DNA of 33,932 bases from Acidobacteriota bacterium. GTDB taxonomy: Bacteria; Acidobacteriota; Terriglobia; Acidiferrales; UBA7541. Where the stretch lies: contig QHYU01000164.1 of assembly GCA_003224235.1 (NCBI GenBank), forward strand, positions 1 through 33,932, read 5' to 3'. Positions 1-6,748 of the stretch are shown piece by piece (position 1 is the stretch's first letter; every line of letters begins with the position of its first letter). The notes beneath the pieces are model-generated. The model saw only the letters and a program-made list of their open reading frames with translations. It was not told the origin of the DNA and did not search any database. The translations under genes and the position numbers were made by a program.

Positions 1-1
1 C

Positions 2-73
2 GCCACGGTGAACATTACTGACAATGCGGCAGGCAGTCCGCAGAGGGTCTCGCTGAGCGGCACCGGCAAGTGA
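2..73 (+). CDS. C-terminal end of a choice-of-anchor D / ASH-domain protein (partial)
   Basis: The frame is open from the left edge to a TGA at 71-73 and encodes 23 residues that include ITDNAAGSPQ and end in SLSGTGK. This is the usual last beta-strand of an ASPM-SPD2-Hydin / choice-of-anchor D immunoglobulin-like repeat, common as tandem copies in large secreted acidobacterial surface proteins. Only the very end is present, so the size and other domains of the protein cannot be seen. It is the only plus-strand gene in the first 15 kb and converges on the sigma-factor gene. No terminator hairpin is visible behind it. The family call rests on a short but characteristic motif. Confidence 0.7.
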   Translation, partial: ATVNITDNAAGSPQRVSLSGTGK

Positions 74-92
74 GGTTGAGCTGCGCGCCCCC

Positions 93-324
93 GCTCACCT
101 GGTTCGAGTAGAAGTCGGAGAGGGTGGGGGAATACCTGCAATATGGAGGTATGCCGAGGTCCGGCGACGGAGCTGTTTGTTCGTCCGCATGGGACTTGCG
201 CTCGGCCTTCTGGTACGCTTCTGCGCCCGTCAAGACAGTCCCTGGGTGGCGAAAAGAAAAAATAGAAGAGATACTCTACCAAGCTATTGCCCGAGCCCGC
301 GAAAGCGTGCATCTGCGCATCTAG
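93..324. repeat. Degenerate second copy of an internal piece of the membrane-protein gene at 1303-2493
   Basis: This 232 bp segment matches 1711-1944 in the same orientation with seven substitutions and one 2-bp deletion (a CC pair lost near 228), about 97% identity by eye. In the intact gene the segment encodes residues ~184-261. Here there is no start, the deletion shifts the frame, and nothing else of the gene is attached, so it is a dead fragment. Its right edge coincides with the end of the sigma-factor gene: the CTAG at 321-324 belongs to the repeat and supplies that gene's stop codon. Confidence 0.9.
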
Positions 325-989
325 TAGACTGAATTCCTGCCTGAGAAGTCGGCGAGCTCGCTCCGCCGAAAATACTTTGTCAATGCTTGGCGCAGCTTTT
401 GCCGGCCGCGAAGCGCTCGGGACTTCACGGCGGCAATCGACAGCCCCAACATCCTTGCCGTTTCCTCGGTCGAGTGCTCCTCTACTTCCCGGAGACGTAG
501 AACCTCCCTGAAGGTCATTGGAAGCTCACCCATCGCCTAAGCGAGAATGCGCTGAAGCTCCTCTTGCGAGTAGCGTTGTTCGGGAGTCGGAGTGTTGTCT
601 GCGACTTCAGCGCAGAAAGGAGTATCTCCGGTGGTAGCGGGACCGTCGAAGTGCAACTCGCGCAATCGGCGCGCGCGCAGTTTCATGAGCGATTGGTTGA
701 TCGCAATGCGCGCGAGCCAGGTATAAAAGCGGGAGTCTCCACGAAATGTGTCCATGTGCAGGAAAGCCTGTGCAAAAGAATCCTGAGAAACGTCCTCGGC
801 ATCCTCGCGGTTCCGGGTAATCTTTTGCGCGAGCCGGAAAATGCGCGGGCCGTATCTTGTCACGAGCTCTTTGAAAGCTTCCGGGTCGCGTCTCCTGGCA
901 GCGTCCAGGAGCGCGGCGTCGGGTTCCTGCGAGTTCAACACTGCGACGTTCGCCCTCAATGTGCTCGCTTCATTCATAACAATAGACAT
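321..989 (-). pseudogene. ECF sigma-70 factor interrupted by an in-frame TAG codon
   Basis: An RNA polymerase sigma factor of the extracytoplasmic-function type, which would direct transcription from a dedicated promoter class. The first 150 codons carry region 2 (about residues 35-105, with NREDAEDVSQDSFAQAF and WLARIAINQ). Codon 151 is TAG (537-539). The same frame then continues without a gap through region 4 (ARMLGLSIAAVKSR, RGRQKLRQAL) to a stop at 321-323, giving 222 codons before it, a normal ECF length. One C-to-T change from CAG would explain the amber codon. The start at 989 has GGAGG six bases upstream. No anti-sigma gene is adjacent. The last residues and the stop come from the junction with the duplicated fragment at 93-324, so the native C-terminus may be altered. 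It could be a recent pseudogene, a read-through gene, or a sequencing or assembly error. Confidence 0.85.
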
Positions 990-1071
990 CAGGTGCCTCC
1001 GTCATGTGTGCGCTATTCACTCCCTGTCTTGCTCCGGTGTCGATGGTCATTTTTCTGCGTTCTTCAAGCAT
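970..1071 (-). CDS. Possible 33-residue leader ORF overlapping the sigma-factor start
   Basis: An AAGGAG Shine-Dalgarno sequence followed by ATG opens a 33-codon frame beginning MLEERRKMT. It runs into the sigma gene in another frame and ends at 970-972, so its stop lies inside the first codons of the sigma factor. Such an overlap could couple translation of the two. The Shine-Dalgarno and the first nine codons lie in the duplicated block and recur at 5192-5278, after which the two peptides differ completely. The peptide has no recognisable domain. Whether it is translated cannot be told from sequence alone. Confidence 0.35.
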   Translation of the reverse strand: MLEERRKMTIDTGARQGVNSAHMTEAPDVYCYE

Positions 1072-1234
1072 CTGGTCTCCTTCCACACCAGAGAATAGTG
1101 CACTGCGCCTGCCAAAGACGCGTTCTAACTGAGACCGCGGCAACTGATTGAAGACAGAAGAGCTTTGCTTTGTGAGACTGCGATTCCTGGTTCGACACTT
1201 CTCTCGACAAGTGTCGAGCGTCTACGACACTTGA
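1046..1234. repeat. Promoter-type direct repeat, left copy (upstream of the sigma factor)
   Basis: This 189 bp block matches 5253-5457 with four substitutions and one 16-bp gap (about 98% identity outside the gap). Read on the minus strand it contains, in order, an array of CGACACTT half-sites, a spacer of about 90 bp, a possible promoter region, a Shine-Dalgarno AAGGAG and the start of a short leader ORF. The left copy lacks 16 bp that in the right copy carry one more half-site. There are no terminal inverted repeats or transposase, so it is a duplicated regulatory region and not an insertion sequence. Confidence 0.9.
1193..1232. promoter_or_regulatory. Three-half-site operator-like array upstream of the sigma factor
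   Basis: CGACACTT at 1193-1200, its reverse complement AAGTGTCG at 1209-1216 and CGACACTT again at 1225-1232 lie exactly 16 bp apart, in alternating orientation. This makes two overlapping palindromes with 8-bp spacers. Regular spacing of about one and a half helix turns between dyads suggests a dimeric regulator binding cooperatively. The regulator is not identifiable in the window. Confidence 0.6.
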
Positions 1235-1270
1235 ACAGGCGTCACCGCTTACCAATAAGGCCACGGGTCT

Positions 1271-1284
1271 ATCGGATATCCGAT
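1271..1284. promoter_or_regulatory. Perfect 14-bp palindrome
   Basis: ATCGGATATCCGAT reads the same on both strands. It lies just downstream of the unknown membrane-protein gene and upstream of the sigma promoter block. It could be a protein binding site, but a single palindrome of this length may be chance. Confidence 0.2.
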
Positions 1285-1302
1285 CCGCAAACCAGCCATG
1301 GA

Positions 1303-2493
1303 TCATGATGCAGGGACGTAGACGACATCCGGAGTGGCAGGCTGAATGACGATCGGAGCCGAATGCACCTGGTGCAGCAGCTTCATGAATTCCGAACGCT
1401 GATTGGGTCCGAGGCTGACTCCAGCATAAGCGACCTGGATGATGGGTACGTTCTTGCGCTGCGGGTCCCGAAAAAAGGGAAAAGGAGTTGGGGCTCCCAC
1501 GGCCCAGAAGAAATCCGCCTGGGCCCCCCGAAGATCGTCGGGCAGATTAAAGTAGTTGATTGTCTCCTGGTCGAGTGGAACCTGCCCTTGCGCTTCAAAC
1601 ACATAGAACGTTAGTCCGCCCGATTCAACTTCCTCCATGGGGGCAAGATAGAATGGGCGGAACATACCGTCCACGCGCCCGGCCTCGGTCGGCCGGTAGA
1701 CCGCGCCCGCGCTCACCTGGTTCGAGTAGAAGTCGGAGAGGGTGGGGGAATACCTGCAATATAGAGGTATGCCGAGGTCCGGCGACGGAGCTGTTTGTTC
1801 GTCCGCATGGGACTTGGGCTGGGCCTTCTGGTACGCTTCTGCGCCCCCGTCAAGACAGTCCCTGGGTGGCGGAAAGAAAAAATAGAAGAGATAGTCTGCC
1901 AAGCTATTGCCCGAGCCCGCGAAAACGTGCATCTGCGCATCTAGGGACTCGGCGTCACGCCCCATGAACGGGTTGTTGGAGACGGCGACTTGCAACAAGG
2001 AATGAGTTCCGGCGTTCTCCACGACCACAATTTCCGAGAAACTCACCTGCGGGGCAGAGGCGGCCAGACTCGGCGGCGGCGGCAACCGGACCGGTTCGCG
2101 GGCCGCCCAATCGTCAGGAAGATCAATAAGAGTTCCGCTGGGCAGCGAGAAGCGATGGAGCGGCGGACTCTGGGAAGCGACTTCAAATGCTGCCGGAGCA
2201 AGTAGGAAAAGCCCAACCATCCCAAGTAGCAGCATCGAAACTGCTCTTCTTTTCCTATTCATTTGACTGGGTACCACTGTCCGCATCTTGGCACCCGCAA
2301 CGCCCGGATAAGCGATCATCGCCAAGATCCCGTTCCTTTCCGGGGCGACGCCGTTCGCGGGCTGAGATGGGTCCGCAACAAGACCGGAGGGAATGTCCGC
2401 AGCCTGTTCTGCTCTCCTGCGGAACTGGACCAAGACGTGGATGAGGAAAGCGACTCCCACGCCAGCGAATGCAACGAAGGTTACAGTTGTCAT
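1303..2493 (-). CDS. Unknown membrane-anchored protein, 396 aa
   Basis: I do not recognise the family. The ATG at 2493 is chosen because GGAGGAAGG lies just upstream and because the longer ORF start at 2532 would overlap the preceding gene. There is a hydrophobic segment at about residues 5-24 and a second at about 86-107, preceded by a basic stretch (MNRKRRA), followed by a soluble C-terminal part of roughly 290 residues that is probably outside the cytoplasm. The layout could reflect fusion of a small membrane peptide with a signal-anchored protein. It follows the VWFA-related gene by 19 bp and is probably co-transcribed with it. Codons ~184-261 are duplicated at 93-324. Confidence 0.7.
   Translation of the reverse strand: MTTVTFVAFAGVGVAFLIHVLVQFRRRAEQAADIPSGLVADPSQPANGVAPERNGILAMIAYPGVAGAKMRTVVPSQMNRKRRAVSMLLLGMVGLFLLAPAAFEVASQSPPLHRFSLPSGTLIDLPDDWAAREPVRLPPPPSLAASAPQVSFSEIVVVENAGTHSLLQVAVSNNPFMGRDAESLDAQMHVFAGSGNSLADYLFYFFFPPPRDCLDGGAEAYQKAQPKSHADEQTAPSPDLGIPLYCRYSPTLSDFYSNQVSAGAVYRPTEAGRVDGMFRPFYLAPMEEVESGGLTFYVFEAQGQVPLDQETINYFNLPDDLRGAQADFFWAVGAPTPFPFFRDPQRKNVPIIQVAYAGVSLGPNQRSEFMKLLHQVHSAPIVIQPATPDVVYVPAS
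1711..1944. repeat. Intact partner of the duplicated gene fragment at 93-324
   Basis: This internal 234 bp of the membrane-protein gene is the in-frame version of the repeat pair. The copy at 93-324 is 2 bp shorter and out of frame. Both copies have the same orientation and are about 1.6 kb apart. Confidence 0.9.
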
Positions 2494-2512
2494 GACCTGT
2501 CCTTCCTCCCGC

Positions 2513-3472
2513 CTACCGTCCGGCAGGAACATAGACTTGGTCGGCTGCTACAAGCTCAGCGTTTGGCACTTCGGTCTCCAGTTTGACCCGCTGGAAGCCG
2601 GCCTTCTTCTCAGCCTTGGCGAGGAACGTGAGCAGGTACTGGTGATTCAGTTTGTTCGTCAAGTCCTCCAGGTAAGGTGCGAAGGCGATCGGGGTTTGGA
2701 AGCCTTGGAAATAGGCCTCGCCGCCGGTCTGATCAGCGAGCCGCGAGAGGTTATTCTGTCCCCAGTTGAACCTCCAGAAGCTGTGCCCGAAATGACCCGC
2801 ACCAGTGGCGTAGATGGTATAGATGAGGATCCCTGCTCGTTGAGCATGCTCGATCGCCGAATCCACATATGGGTCAGACGGTCCGCCGTCGAACCGGTCG
2901 ATGCCATCGGAGACCATCAGAATCTCGTGGCGCGCCGGGCCTTCCGGCCAGCGTTTGATCAGGTCCACCAGGGAGAAGTAAGGGCTGGCCGACGCGCCGG
3001 GAGAGCCAAGGGGCAACCGAAGCGCCTTGGCCGCCAGGGCGTGGTCGGTGGTGAAGTTCTGAGCGATGTCCACGGTCCCGTTACGCATGTAGCCGACAGC
3101 AATAGCCGTGGTGACCGGCTGCGCGTTAATGAATTTACGAATATCCTCCAATTGCAAACCGAGACTGGTGTCGGATCCGTCGTCCAGCAAGAGGAACAGC
3201 TCCAGCCCGGCATGGTCCCCCCCGAGTGCAACCCAGTTAGTTACCTGAGCCCGGTCGTGACCTTGATGCACGTTCACATCCTCGCGGTGGATTACCGGAA
3301 TGTCTTTGCCATGACGAGCTTCGACCGTGACCACCATGTGCACCGGCACCCCAGCGGACGGAGTGGCCACCTGAGCTGACAGAGACGGCGCATTCAAACT
3401 GATCCCAGCCACCAGGGCGAGAACCGTTTGGATTGCGATGGAGTGGATCTTGATCTTGGTTACGAGAGCCAT
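2513..3472 (-). CDS. Secreted VWFA-related protein, 319 aa
   Basis: Resembles the VWFA-related domain proteins (TIGR03436 type) abundant in Acidobacteriota, which are exported proteins of unknown role with a von Willebrand A-like metal-binding fold. Residues 1-34 form a signal peptide ending ..NAPSLSAQ. The MIDAS-like strand LFLLLDDGSDTS lies near residues 92-103, a loosened form of DxSxS, and MVSDGID near 186-192 matches the later conserved aspartate. The ATG at 3472 is preferred over 3484 because GGAGG then lies five bases upstream. It is 40 bp behind the hydrolase gene and 19 bp ahead of the membrane-protein gene in a minus-strand run. Many family members are about 300-350 aa, so the length is normal. 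Confidence 0.85.
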   Translation of the reverse strand: MALVTKIKIHSIAIQTVLALVAGISLNAPSLSAQVATPSAGVPVHMVVTVEARHGKDIPVIHREDVNVHQGHDRAQVTNWVALGGDHAGLELFLLLDDGSDTSLGLQLEDIRKFINAQPVTTAIAVGYMRNGTVDIAQNFTTDHALAAKALRLPLGSPGASASPYFSLVDLIKRWPEGPARHEILMVSDGIDRFDGGPSDPYVDSAIEHAQRAGILIYTIYATGAGHFGHSFWRFNWGQNNLSRLADQTGGEAYFQGFQTPIAFAPYLEDLTNKLNHQYLLTFLAKAEKKAGFQRVKLETEVPNAELVAADQVYVPAGR

Positions 3473-3512
3473 GTTTGCCTCCATTTCGTCAAGAGGTTCG
3501 CGGGCATCTACA

Positions 3513-4817
3513 TCAGTTTCCGCTGATTACTCCCTTCGGCCGAGCGTTGGCTAGGCTTGGTGAGCCTGCGATTTCGGCGTGGTGCGCCAAAGCGGCAACG
3601 TGATCCTGCCCGCGCACTTCAGGCCCCTCGGGCAAATCCGCCGTCAGCGACGCTGCGTTCGATGGGCCCCCCGGGAACGCTCCTCTGAGAGCCGAGGCTG
3701 CTTCCTCGATGGCCGTCTTGCCGGCGTCCACTGCTCCGGCCATCAGCACGAACCCGTGGATCATCCCCGGATAGCAGGTCGCCTTTACTTGCACACCAGC
3801 CTCCTGGAGCCTCTTCGCATACTCTTCGCCTTCATCCCGCAGGGGATCCTGTTCGGCGGTGATCACCAGGGCAGGCGGCAGGTTTTTCAGGCTCTTTGCG
3901 AATAATGGGGAAATATAAGGGTCTTGCAGGTCATCCGTTGCAGTCAGGTAGTTGCCCAGTAGGGAGACCATGGCCTCTTTGGTGACGACCGGTCCACCCA
4001 CTTCCCTCCAAGAGCGACAGCTCATGGTCGCGTCGGTGTTGGGATAGATCAAAACCTGATAAGCGAGGGCTGGGCCAGTCCGGTCCCGAGCCATCAGGGC
4101 AACCACGGCGGCCAGGTTGCCGCCTGCGCCGTCACCTCCAACAGCAAGGCGCTTGGCGTTGCCGCCAATTTCCGCTGCGTGCTGGGCCACCCACTTGGTC
4201 GCCGCGTAGGCGTCTTCCGGAGCTGCCGGAAACCGGTGCTCCGGAGCCAGGCGGTAGGCCACGGAAACGATGATGCAACCCGTTCGGTTGGCCAGCGCGC
4301 GAAGCAGAGTGTCGTGCGTGTTGAGGTCGCCGGTTGTGAATCCTCCCCCGTGGAAGTAAACCAAGACGGGCAAATCGTTAGCGGCGCGGGGGGTATAGAC
4401 TCGAATGGTGATCCTTCCTGCAGGCCCGGGAATTTGGCGGTCCTCCACCTTGAAGATATCTTCTGGAGCGCCAGCAAACTGTAGAAGGGAAAGGTAAGCC
4501 TTACGAGCTTCTGCGGCGGTTGTCGGATTGAGCGTGACGGAAGCAGCTATCTTGTCAAGCACCGCCTGGGCTTGTGGATCCAGTTGTTCCTTCACTCTGT
4601 TTTCCTGTCCCGGAACCTGTGGTGTGGTTGGCACGTCGCCCGGAATCTGTTCGGAAGACTGCAGGGCCCACAGTGACGCGCGCCGCGGAGTAATCTCCTC
4701 TTTGCCAGACGCACTGCGCGCCTTTTGGGCTCCTTGCGCAAGGAAAACCATCATCAAAGCGAGCCACACTGCCGTTTGAACTGGACTATGAGTCTTACCC
4801 ACGATCCTTTGGAACAT
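3513..4817 (-). CDS. Exported alpha/beta hydrolase (HSL family) lacking the nucleophile serine
   Basis: An Abhydrolase_3 / hormone-sensitive-lipase-type protein of 434 residues. The start at 4817 has AAAGGAG seven bases upstream; the longer reading frame to 5066 would swallow the small gene next door. A signal peptide covers about residues 1-36. Family motifs are the oxyanion-hole HGGGF (156-160), VAYRLAPEHRFPAA (186-199), an acid at D324 in EQDPLRDEG, and H354 in MIHGF. The nucleophile motif, normally GDSAGG, reads GDGAGG at 228-233, with a GGC glycine codon at 4128-4130 where AGC serine is expected. If the read is correct, ester hydrolysis by the usual mechanism is not possible, and the protein may be a binding or pseudo-enzyme. 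The C-terminus is some 60-70 residues longer than in typical members. Confidence 0.9.
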   Translation of the reverse strand: MFQRIVGKTHSPVQTAVWLALMMVFLAQGAQKARSASGKEEITPRRASLWALQSSEQIPGDVPTTPQVPGQENRVKEQLDPQAQAVLDKIAASVTLNPTTAAEARKAYLSLLQFAGAPEDIFKVEDRQIPGPAGRITIRVYTPRAANDLPVLVYFHGGGFTTGDLNTHDTLLRALANRTGCIIVSVAYRLAPEHRFPAAPEDAYAATKWVAQHAAEIGGNAKRLAVGGDGAGGNLAAVVALMARDRTGPALAYQVLIYPNTDATMSCRSWREVGGPVVTKEAMVSLLGNYLTATDDLQDPYISPLFAKSLKNLPPALVITAEQDPLRDEGEEYAKRLQEAGVQVKATCYPGMIHGFVLMAGAVDAGKTAIEEAASALRGAFPGGPSNAASLTADLPEGPEVRGQDHVAALAHHAEIAGSPSLANARPKGVISGN

Positions 4818-4858
4818 ACAGAACTCCTTTCCCGCCGTAGTGCAAAGCCTGCGTGGCT

Positions 4859-5041
4859 TTAGAATCCCATCGTGCCCAGCATTTGCGTTCCATCGCGCCC
4901 GTCTCCTAAATCCCTGAACCTGTTCTCCCTGTGCCAGCGCCAAAAAAGCAAACCAACAGCCAAGAAAGGTGCAAAGACGCCCAAGGCCACGAGCAGCAGA
5001 ATCGGAATCAACATTAAAAATCCGATTAGAATCCCAGTCAT
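4859..5041 (-). CDS. Small membrane protein, 60 aa
   Basis: A short ORF with a strong Shine-Dalgarno (GGAGAGGA, about six bases before the ATG). It encodes a long hydrophobic stretch at residues ~3-36 (likely one or two membrane-spanning helices), then a charged tail with WRWHRENRFRDLGDGRDG. It ends 41 bp before the hydrolase start and is read in the same direction, so it probably belongs to the same transcript. I recognise no family. The combination of ribosome binding site, hydrophobic profile and operon position makes it more likely real than a chance ORF. Confidence 0.55.
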   Translation of the reverse strand: MTGILIGFLMLIPILLLVALGVFAPFLAVGLLFWRWHRENRFRDLGDGRDGTQMLGTMGF

Positions 5042-5084
5042 CTTCGGGTCCTCTCCTCCCAGCCACTAGGGGTTGTCATACGTC

Positions 5085-5183
5085 CTATCCGATGCGCGTG
5101 GTGGATTGCGCTTTTGCCACAGACGCAAGCGCTCCCAGGCCCGTGATGGCAATCAACAAAGGGAGAACCGGGAACCACTTCAT
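5085..5183 (-). CDS. Possible 32-residue secreted or membrane peptide
   Basis: A 33-codon frame from ATG at 5183 to TAG at 5085-5087. The peptide begins MKWFPVLPLLIAITG and continues to an AKA-Q junction like a signal-peptidase site, leaving only about seven residues behind it. It follows the leader ORF at 5192-5278 by 8 bp and precedes the 60-aa membrane protein by 43 bp. The Shine-Dalgarno is weak, so it may depend on coupling with the leader ORF. It could be a leftover signal-peptide start of a lost gene. Confidence 0.35.
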   Translation of the reverse strand: MKWFPVLPLLIAITGLGALASVAKAQSTTRIG

Positions 5184-5191
5184 GTGAATAG

Positions 5192-5278
5192 CTAGAATTT
5201 CCGTCTTGCCATTTGAGGATGGCCGTAGCAATAAGCCAGAGACAGACCAAAAGTCATTTTTCTGCGTTCTTCAAGCAT
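5192..5278 (-). CDS. Possible 28-residue leader ORF in the duplicated promoter block
   Basis: The same AAGGAG-ATG start and first codons (MLEERRKMT) as the ORF at 970-1071, but a different continuation ending ..QMARRKF. The first part lies within the repeat, and the rest is unique. It is the first ORF behind the right-hand promoter block. A role as a leader peptide or a remnant of a duplicated gene start is possible. No domain is visible. Confidence 0.3.
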   Translation of the reverse strand: MLEERRKMTFGLSLAYCYGHPQMARRKF

Positions 5279-5457
5279 CTGGTCTCCTTCCCCACCAGAG
5301 AATAGGGCACTTCGCCTGCCAAAGACGCGTTCTAACCGAGACCGCGGCAACTGATTGAAGACAGAAGAGCTTTGCTTTGTGAGACTGCGATTCCTGGAAG
5401 AGAGTGTCGGGATTTCGACACTTCTCTCGACAAGTGTCGAGCGTCTACGACACTTGA
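5253..5457. repeat. Promoter-type direct repeat, right copy (upstream of the hydrolase operon)
   Basis: This 205 bp block is nearly identical to 1046-1234 and is 16 bp longer. It sits between the end of the metallophosphoesterase gene (5470) and the small ORFs that precede the hydrolase, so it would drive the run hydrolase - VWFA protein - membrane protein. Sharing this block with the sigma-factor gene suggests that both units obey the same regulator. Confidence 0.9.
5402..5455. promoter_or_regulatory. Four-half-site operator-like array upstream of the hydrolase operon
   Basis: GAGTGTCG at 5402-5409, CGACACTT at 5416-5423, AAGTGTCG at 5432-5439 and CGACACTT at 5448-5455 alternate in orientation with start-to-start steps of 14, 16 and 16 bp. 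The first half-site is missing from the left copy. The array is about 130 bp upstream of the first Shine-Dalgarno, so it may be an activator or upstream repressor array. Confidence 0.6.
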
Positions 5458-5469
5458 GTGGGTTACCAG

Positions 5470-6582
5470 CTAGGATTCGAAATAAATCAGGACGAGTTCC
5501 GGGGCTGCGCCAAGACGCATAGGCGGACCCCAAGTGCCGGTGCCGCTAGTGGTGTAGACCAGGAGACGGCCCAGCCGTTTCAACCCATACACGAACGGTC
5601 CGTAGATGCGAGAGGTGATCCAGGTCCAAGGGAAGAACTGACCCCGGTGCGTGTGCCCGGAAAGCTGCAGGGATATGCCTTCCTCTTCCGCGATCCGCAG
5701 CTGCTCGGGAGCATGCGCCAGCAGAATGCTAGGGCGCTTGGGGTCGAGCGAAGCCTTGCGCAGAATGGAGCGGAAGGTCTCGGGATGAACAAGAGCGCCA
5801 TGGTGCACACCGACCAGGTCCAAGCCATCAAGGGATACCTTTTCGTTGTCTAGTACGCGAATACCGGACGCCCGAACCGCGTCGAAGTATTTTGAGTGGC
5901 CAGAGAATTCTTCGTGATTTCCTGCAACGAAAAACGCGCCGAGGGGTGGTGCCAGGTGCACCCAAGGCTTGGCCACCCTTTCGAGGTTCGCGGACGTTCC
6001 GTCAAATAGATCACCGGTAATGAAGACCACGTCGGGTCGAAGGCGCAAAAGCATGTGGACGATGCGCTGCATGAAACCGCGGCCCCGGACGTGTCCAAGG
6101 TGCACGTCGCTGACCAGGGCTGCCACTCGGCCCCGCCAAGATTCCGGGAGGTTCGGAAGCTTCACGGAGATTCGTCTCACGCGAACCCGAAGGGCATTGA
6201 TGATGGCGTACGCGCTAGCACACGCGGCGAGGCTAAAAAGCAAAAGCGCGATCGTTTGTTTGTGAAACGGGAGGCCAAGAAGCACTGTCGCAGCACGCGT
6301 AAGCCAGGATAAGGACGCTGCCAGGAAGAAAAAGCTCAGCATCCCAAGCCAGACGGCAGAGATCGTGTAGAAGATTCGAATCAGCATATTCGAGTAACGG
6401 AACGCAAGCAGAGAAGTGATGACAAAACTGACCGAAAGCAAGACCAGAATGATCTTCGCCGCCGATACGCCTGGCGCGTTTGCAGCTCCCGTGAAACTCA
6501 TCCAAGTGGCGTAGACAAACCAGTGCACAGCAAGAAGAATCGCCTGAATGACGCTGATGAATATCGCAATACGCGCACGCAT
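5470..6582 (-). CDS. Membrane-anchored calcineurin-like metallophosphoesterase, 370 aa
   Basis: A YaeI/YkuE-like metallophosphoesterase: a two-metal phosphohydrolase domain behind a membrane domain. The first ~130 residues contain about four hydrophobic helices. The catalytic domain then shows DVHLGH (D159, H161), GDLFDG (D191), GNHE (N222, H223), LAHAP (H290) and SGHTHRGQ (H310, H312), so all metal ligands are in place. Family members act on phosphate esters such as lipid-derived substrates in the envelope, but the substrate cannot be read from sequence. The Shine-Dalgarno is weak (GAGG about nine bases upstream). It stands alone, upstream of the duplicated promoter block and in the same direction. 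Confidence 0.9.
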   Translation of the reverse strand: MRARIAIFISVIQAILLAVHWFVYATWMSFTGAANAPGVSAAKIILVLLSVSFVITSLLAFRYSNMLIRIFYTISAVWLGMLSFFFLAASLSWLTRAATVLLGLPFHKQTIALLLFSLAACASAYAIINALRVRVRRISVKLPNLPESWRGRVAALVSDVHLGHVRGRGFMQRIVHMLLRLRPDVVFITGDLFDGTSANLERVAKPWVHLAPPLGAFFVAGNHEEFSGHSKYFDAVRASGIRVLDNEKVSLDGLDLVGVHHGALVHPETFRSILRKASLDPKRPSILLAHAPEQLRIAEEEGISLQLSGHTHRGQFFPWTWITSRIYGPFVYGLKRLGRLLVYTTSGTGTWGPPMRLGAAPELVLIYFES

Positions 6583-6748
6583 TTGTGAAGCCTCGTTTGC
6601 GGCCTACCCTCGCCGAGCTAATAACGAACAGCCGAACATTGCCGCACCCACTTGCCATTCGTTAGATGTCTGAAAAATGAAATCAGCCACATCCTCAAAG
6701 GAAATCCTCCTGAGGGTGTTTGTACGCAAGCCGGTCCCCGAACGGCCC

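Noticed and set aside
564-1151. 195-codon open frame on the plus strand across the sigma gene
   Set aside because: Antisense to clear sigma region 2 coding sequence and crossing the promoter block.
1046-5457. The direct repeats as ends of a composite transposon or insertion sequence
   Set aside because: No transposase, no terminal inverted repeats and no target-site duplication are visible; the repeats carry regulatory sequence and a ribosome binding site.
6618-6694. Short ORF starting MWLISFF behind AGGAGG-like sequence downstream of the efflux fragment
   Set aside because: Only about 25 codons and no family resemblance that I could defend; possibly a relic of an adjacent gene.
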